Part shown: piece by piece, positions 61,457-64,000 of the stretch
Position numbering within the stretch: the first letter of the stretch is position 1
Layout of the letters: every line of letters begins with the position of its first letter
Position numbers and translations under genes: made by a program
Assembly: GCF_004025535.1 (NCBI RefSeq)
Contig: NZ_QJRG01000049.1
Span: forward strand, 1 to 64,000
Reading direction: 5' to 3'
DNA length: 64,000 nucleotides
Source: Pseudomonas alkylphenolica
Lineage (GTDB): Bacteria > Pseudomonadota > Gammaproteobacteria > Pseudomonadales > Pseudomonadaceae
Notes under the pieces: generated by a model
Told to the model about the DNA's origin: nothing
Databases searched by the model: none
Seen by the model: only the letters and a program-made list of their open reading frames with translations

Positions 61457-63281
61457 CGTGCCAGGGTCACCCGACCCTGTGCCGGGGCCTGCCCCGGTTG
61501 TTGCCGATCGCCTGAGCTGGGCGGAAATTCGCCGTCTGGCCTTGCACCATAAAAAAGCCCTGTGGATTGCCAACGGCGTGGCCGTGTTGGCGGCGCTGTG
61601 CAGCGTACCGATCCCGTTGCTGCTGCCATTGCTGGTCGATGAGGTGCTGCTTGGCCATGGTGATGCCGCGCTCAAGTGGATGAACCAGCTGTTGCCGGGC
61701 GCCTGGCAAGTGGCGGCCGGCTACATCGGCCTGATGCTGGTCGTGACCCTGTGCCTGCGCTGTGCTGCACTGGCCTTCAACGTGGTGCAGGCCAAGTTGT
61801 TTGCCGGGCTGGCCAAAGACATTGTCTACCGCCTGCGCATCCGCCTGATCGAACGCCTCAAGCGTATCTCGCTCAAGGAATATGAAAGCCTGGGCAGCGG
61901 CACGGTGACCACCCACCTGGTGACCGACCTGGACACCCTGGACAAGTTTGTCGGCGAGACCCTGAGCCGCTTTCTGGTGGCCATGCTGACCCTGACCGGC
62001 ACCGCTGCAATCCTGATGTGGATGCACTGGAAGCTGGCGCTATTGATCCTGCTGTTCAACCCCTTGGTGATTTTCGCCACGGTGCAGTTGGGCAAGCGGG
62101 TCAAACACCTGAAGAAGCTCGAGAACGACAGCACCTCGCGCTTTACCCAGGCGCTGACCGAGACCCTCGACGCGATCCAGGAGATCCGCGCCAGCAACCG
62201 CCAGGGCTATTTCCTCGGGCGTTTGGGCGTGCGTGCGCAAGAGGTGCGCAACTATGCCGTGGCCTCACAGTGGAAAAGCGACGCCAGTGGCCGCGCCAGT
62301 GGCCTGCTGTTTCAGTTTGGCATCGATATTTTCCGCGCAGCAGCGATGCTCACTGTGCTGTTTTCCGACCTGTCGATCGGGCAGATGCTGGCGGTGTTCA
62401 GCTACTTGTGGTTCATGATCGGCCCGGTCGAGCAGTTGCTCAACCTGCAGTACGCCTACTATGCCGCTGGCGGTGCCCTGAGTCGGCTCAACGAGTTGCT
62501 GGCCCGCGCCGACGAACCGCAATACCCCGGGGGTGTCGACCCCTTCAAAGGCCGTGACACCGTAGGGCTCGAAGTGCAGGGATTGCGTTTCGCGTATGCC
62601 GATGAACCGGTGCTCGACCACCTGAACCTGTCCATCGCCCCCGGGGAAAAGGTGGCGATTGTCGGTGCCAGTGGCGGTGGCAAAAGCACCCTGGTGCAGT
62701 TGCTGCTCGGGCTCTACAGCGCCCAGGCCGGCACCATTCGCTTTGGCGGTTCGACCTTGCAGGAAATCGGTCTGGAGACCCTGCGTGAGCATGTAGCGGT
62801 GGTGCTGCAGCATCCGTCGCTGTTCAACGATACGGTGCGCGCCAATCTGACCATGGGCCGCGATTGCAGTGACGAGGCCTGCTGGCAGGCCCTGGGTATC
62901 GCGCAGCTCGACACCACCATTGCGGCATTGCCACAGGGGCTGGATACCGTGGTCGGGCGCTCGGGTGTACGCCTGTCTGGCGGTCAGCGCCAGCGCTTGG
63001 CGATTGCGCGCATGGTCCTATCCGAGCCCAAGGTGGTGATTCTCGACGAAGCCACGTCGGCGCTGGATGCTGCTACCGAATACAACCTGCATCAGGCCCT
63101 GGCGCGCTTTCTGAGTGCGCGTACCACCTTGATCATTGCCCACCGGTTGTCTGCCGTGAAGCAGGCCGACCGGGTGCTGGTGTTTGATGGCGGGCATGTC
63201 GCCGAGGATGGCGATCATCAGCAACTGATTGCAGACGGCGGCTTGTACGCCAAGCTGTACGGTCATTTGCAACAGAGCTGA
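61449..63281 (+). CDS. MsbA-like ABC exporter (fused permease/ATPase)
   Basis: A 610-residue half-transporter. Membrane part about 50-330 (six helices), ATPase about 355-610 with Walker A VGASGGGKST, signature LSGGQRQR, Walker B VVILDEATSALD and H-loop IIAHRLSA. Such half-transporters dimerise to export lipids, peptides or drugs; the substrate is unknown. The GTG start at 61449 overlaps the DsbA-family gene. It precedes the RbdA-like sensor by 111 bases. Confidence 0.88.
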   Translation: MLDVPGSPDPVPGPAPVVADRLSWAEIRRLALHHKKALWIANGVAVLAALCSVPIPLLLPLLVDEVLLGHGDAALKWMNQLLPGAWQVAAGYIGLMLVVTLCLRCAALAFNVVQAKLFAGLAKDIVYRLRIRLIERLKRISLKEYESLGSGTVTTHLVTDLDTLDKFVGETLSRFLVAMLTLTGTAAILMWMHWKLALLILLFNPLVIFATVQLGKRVKHLKKLENDSTSRFTQALTETLDAIQEIRASNRQGYFLGRLGVRAQEVRNYAVASQWKSDASGRASGLLFQFGIDIFRAAAMLTVLFSDLSIGQMLAVFSYLWFMIGPVEQLLNLQYAYYAAGGALSRLNELLARADEPQYPGGVDPFKGRDTVGLEVQGLRFAYADEPVLDHLNLSIAPGEKVAIVGASGGGKSTLVQLLLGLYSAQAGTIRFGGSTLQEIGLETLREHVAVVLQHPSLFNDTVRANLTMGRDCSDEACWQALGIAQLDTTIAALPQGLDTVVGRSGVRLSGGQRQRLAIARMVLSEPKVVILDEATSALDAATEYNLHQALARFLSARTTLIIAHRLSAVKQADRVLVFDGGHVAEDGDHQQLIADGGLYAKLYGHLQQS

Positions 63282-63392
63282 TTGCAAAGTACGGAGTAAT
63301 TGAGAAAAGCGCTCCAGTATTGAGGGCAAATAGCCTAGGCTGTGCATCTATAAGATCAAGAGATTCATCCGGCTCTGTGTGCAAGGGACCTC

Positions 63393-64000
63393 ATGAAGCG
63401 AAAACGGACTCTCGAAGCCCCGAATTTGTTGGGCATCATCTGGCCTTTTGTTGCCGTGGTGTTGTTTCAGGCATTGCTCGGGAGCATCAGCTTGTACGCC
63501 TTGTCGGCGGTGCGTGGATATGTGGCGGGGGAAAGTCTCTGGTCCAAGGGCCAGAAAGACGCAATCTATTACCTCAACCTGTATGCCGATAGCCGCGACG
63601 AGGCGACTTTCCAGCGCTATCGCCAGGCGATTGCCGTGCCGTTGGGCGGCCATGACCTGCGTGTCGCCCTGGACTTGCCGACTCCGGACCTGGAGGCGGC
63701 GCGGCGCGGCCTGATCCAGGGCGGAAACCACCCTGACGACGTTTCCAGCATCATCTGGCTGTACTTGAACTTTCGCCAGGTCAGTTACCTGGAACGGGCC
63801 ATCGAGCGTTGGGCCGTGGGTGACGGCTTCCTCAGCCAGCTGGACGAAGTCGCCCGGCAGATGCACGAGGGCTTTCGCCTGGGCAAGTTCGATACCGCGG
63901 CGGTTACGAACTGGAAAGCGCGCATTGCCGACATCAATGATGGTGTAACACCCGCGGCGCGCGCCTTCAGCGACGCCTTGGGTGAAGGATCGCGCAGGTT
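63393..64000 (+). CDS. rbdA: N-terminus of a membrane sensor protein, probably RbdA-like c-di-GMP enzyme, partial
   Basis: The frame is open from ATG 63393 to the right edge, about 202 residues. A membrane helix (LLGIIWPFVAVVLFQALLG) is followed by a periplasmic region beginning YALSAVRGYVAGESLWSKG with DAIYYLNLYADSRDEATFQ and LERAIERWAVGDGF. That layout is a periplasmic sensor head. In P. aeruginosa a c-di-GMP dispersal regulator, RbdA, sits beside this ABC/trhO/bolA group. The GGDEF-EAL part would be outside the window. Confidence 0.6.
   Translation, partial: MKRKRTLEAPNLLGIIWPFVAVVLFQALLGSISLYALSAVRGYVAGESLWSKGQKDAIYYLNLYADSRDEATFQRYRQAIAVPLGGHDLRVALDLPTPDLEAARRGLIQGGNHPDDVSSIIWLYLNFRQVSYLERAIERWAVGDGFLSQLDEVARQMHEGFRLGKFDTAAVTNWKARIADINDGVTPAARAFSDALGEGSRR

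Overview
This 64 kb window is high-GC Gammaproteobacterial chromosome, almost certainly from a Pseudomonas of the P. putida/P. fluorescens type. The pointers are: REP repeats built on the core GCGGGTAAACCCGCTCC or on AGCAAGCCAGCTCC-like arms; a divergent CsrA paralogue of the RsmI type; the NAGGN osmoprotectant genes; a nitrate reductase fused to a CysJ-like flavoprotein; and gene neighbourhoods (rdgC-tRNA, prc with an EAL-GGDEF gene, apeB-rluA-minEDC-lpxL, fumC-bolA-trhO-ABC-sensor) that match what I remember of Pseudomonas genomes. There is no prophage, insertion sequence, CRISPR array or rRNA operon. Most of the window is core chromosome.

Layout. 1-6.3 kb: start of a probable type VI secretion effector (cut by the window edge), an MFS exporter, a TehA/SLAC1-type channel, an MFS-PlsC fusion, a guanidinium exporter gene behind a guanidine-II riboswitch, and rdgC. 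6.4-6.7 kb: tRNA-Val and tRNA-Asp from one strong promoter. 6.8-14.2 kb: nitrate assimilation, with nasA-cysJ fusion and nirBD as two units. Each unit has a sigma-54-like promoter, a two-hairpin ANTAR-type RNA element and an overlapping intrinsic terminator. 14.3-22.8 kb: a PcaQ-like LysR regulator, an FKBP isomerase, a YkvA protein behind inverted DnaA boxes, a small XRE/unknown gene pair with a palindromic operator, an EAL-CBS-GGDEF protein, the Prc protease and a quinone oxidoreductase. 22.8-29.1 kb: a HAD phosphatase/ABC importer/phosphodiesterase operon divergent from a GntR-UTRA regulator, with palindromic candidate operators between them. 29.1-38 kb: MscS channel, small membrane protein, apeB, rluA, minE-minD-minC, lipid A acyltransferase and patatin. 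38-47.8 kb: MlaA overlapping an exported alpha/beta hydrolase, a GH17 membrane protein, an orphan betaine-binding protein, yjcH-actP, DUF3309, SDR, UPF0060, rsmI and yheU. 47.8-52.6 kb: NAGGN operon. 52.7-64 kb: mnmC, polyphosphate:AMP phosphotransferase, EamA transporter, fumC, DUF2059, bolA, trhO, a DsbA-family protein, an MsbA-like ABC exporter and the N-terminus of an RbdA-like sensor.

The most informative regulatory content is RNA: paired nas/nir leaders in which the second ANTAR hairpin and the terminator compete for the same bases, and the guanidine-II riboswitch, whose second hairpin competes with a hairpin covering the sugE ribosome binding site. Both belong to known classes. The least explained items are the XRE/124-residue pair, the inverted DnaA boxes before the ykvA-like gene, and the substrate of the GntR-controlled ABC/phosphodiesterase operon.
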